Source of the DNA: Paragordius varius
Taxonomy: Eukaryota; Nematomorpha
Assembly: GCA_964247055.1 (NCBI GenBank)
Contig: OZ176053.1
Location: 9,796,001 to 9,860,000, forward strand
Direction of reading: 5' to 3'
Length of the DNA: 64,000 nucleotides
The position numbers and the translations under genes are program-made. Positions 62,789 through 64,000 of the stretch are shown here, piece after piece. Every line of letters starts with the position of its first letter. Position 1 is the first letter of the stretch. Under the pieces are notes generated by a model. That model was not told the origin of the DNA and ran no database searches. It was given only the letters and a program-made list of their open reading frames with translations.

Positions 62789-63533
62789 AATATCAACCAG
62801 GGAGTTTTAACTATATATCAATAATTAAAAATGTTATATATGATTGGAATCGGGAAATAAACAATATTGTTCATATTGCAATTTTGCATCATGAATAATA
62901 GACACACCCTGTCTCATTTGTTAAAAAACCGATAATTTTATGAGAATAAAGTATATAAGAGAAAAATAACCTGAATATAATTATTAGTTTAATTCTTCGG
63001 TATTAGCAATGTTTTTATGAAATTAAAGAAAAATGAAAAAATGAAAATATAATACAGTAGCTTATATGGTTTTGGCAAGATGTAAGATTTGCTAATGCTT
63101 TAAACTCTTTAAACACATGATTTATAAGTAGCACACTACCGTAAATATGATATGTCGTTGTTTACTTTTTTGAAACACACATTTGATGTCCAACTTTAAT
63201 AATTGTTTATAAACAACAGAAGGAGTTATTTTGTTTAATTTTTTATATACACAAACGAGGAGAAAGTTTTGAGTTGGATTGATTGATCGATTTCAATACA
63301 CAATACACAGATGTTAGTTTAGCAATTCCAATAAAAAGATTAAATTTTATCGATTAACATATAGTAAAAAACTTTTGTAAGGGCAATCACCTTTAAATCA
63401 TGCATTCTGAACCCATATTAGCGTTTATTTATAATTATTGGAGTGTTGTTTTTTAGTATTAATAAAAATTACCCAATTTTTAAAAATCAAATAGAATTTT
63501 TTTACATTACCTAAAAAACTCTTAATCGAAATT

Positions 63534-63608
63534 CTAACGAGTATCCCGTACCATACCTAAAACCTTGCAATCTCCGCCCACAGTTATAAATATATCACAA
63601 GATGCACT
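63534..63608 (-). other. Weak candidate coding exon
   Basis: On the minus strand, after CACTTTTCTAAG, a short frame reads ASCDIFITVGGDCKVLGMV and ends at TAG. Its GC content is higher than the surroundings. It could be the last exon of a gene to the right, or chance. The family is not recognised. Confidence 0.2.
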
Positions 63609-63862
63609 TAGAAAAGTGCACAAACACAATTTTTAATACCTGATAATTCACTATCTTATCTTATCGATTGATTTAAAGTGTATTTGTTTTAATTCAAGAT
63701 AAACTTATGTCGTTTGTGATAGGATTATTTTGGGAAATTAGAAAGAATTTGATACCGTGATTCAATTTACGATGTTGTATAACTCACAAATTTGAGCGTG
63801 TAATAATGATCGAAATTACGTGTAAATTATTTAAAAGATAATTTAAAGCAAACAACCTGGAT

Positions 63863-64000
63863 ATGTTGTATAAAATAAAAGGATTACCCAAAAGTGAATT
63901 TGTAGTTAGACCACGCTCAGAACTGAGAATTTTGGGAATCAAAGGACGTAACTACTCTAAAATCAGTAATAGTTTGCTTAGTATAACAGTATGGGTAAAT
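63863..64000 (+). CDS. Possible start of a gene running off the window
   Basis: From ATG at 63863 a frame stays open to the window end (46 codons): it opens MLYKIKGLPKSEFVVRPRSE and continues with RILGIKGRNYSKISNS. Base composition is less AT-rich than upstream. The frame is too short to identify; it is divergent from TAT. It may be chance. Confidence 0.25.
   Translation, partial: MLYKIKGLPKSEFVVRPRSELRILGIKGRNYSKISNSLLSITVWVN

Larger units (their letters stand above)
62789..64000. other. Region upstream of TAT, no firm gene
   Basis: It should contain the TAT promoter and 5' untranslated region, but no motif can be pinned down. Two weak coding candidates are listed separately (63534-63608 minus and 63863-64000 plus). 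Confidence 0.45.

Overview
The window is AT-rich, intron-bearing DNA from an animal, probably an invertebrate. Genes are split by short introns with GT/AG borders, proteins are rich in Asn and Ser, and the spaces between exons are full of transposable elements. I cannot place it to phylum. No bacterial, organelle or viral genes were seen.

Left part (1-11,153): no host gene is recognised. It holds a decayed long inverted repeat (131-772), a Helitron remnant with a MITE at its end (2,083-2,935), a tRNA-like stretch (about 3,200), a mariner fossil (3,391-4,450), a nearly full-length RTE/BovB-type LINE with one intact 906-codon reading frame (4,490-7,430, minus strand), and a 172-bp MITE flanked by TA (9,963-10,134).

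Satellite block (11,154-26,596): two copies of one non-autonomous Helitron-like element, 3.4 kb and 11.8 kb, 280 bp apart. Both are filled with a higher-order tandem repeat: a 1,058-bp dimer of two related monomers. Their ends (TC at one end, a hairpin then CTAG at the other, insertion between A and T) show that the 'satellite' lives inside a rolling-circle transposon. Further copies lie at 2,083, 52,156, 57,668 and 61,046.

Middle (31,601-50,382): a plus-strand gene of at least 17 in-frame exons encodes a protein of 1,751 or more residues, with a PH domain interrupted by a long Asn/Thr-rich insert, then coiled coils, then a long low-complexity tail. It resembles PH/coiled-coil scaffold proteins (PLEKHA4-7 or MPRIP/TRIOBP type). 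Its 5' exons were not found. A separate terminal exon at 50,244-50,382 may be an alternative 3' end of this gene or the end of another gene.

Right part (50,807-62,788, minus strand): a complete 12-exon tyrosine aminotransferase gene (446 residues) that can be assembled exon by exon with all key PLP-site residues. Its introns have taken in three Helitron copies, a mariner fossil, two tandem-repeat-ended MITEs and an hAT MITE that itself carries a Helitron. The gene is convergent with the plus-strand terminal exon 424 bp away. The last 1.2 kb upstream of it has only weak candidates for coding sequence.
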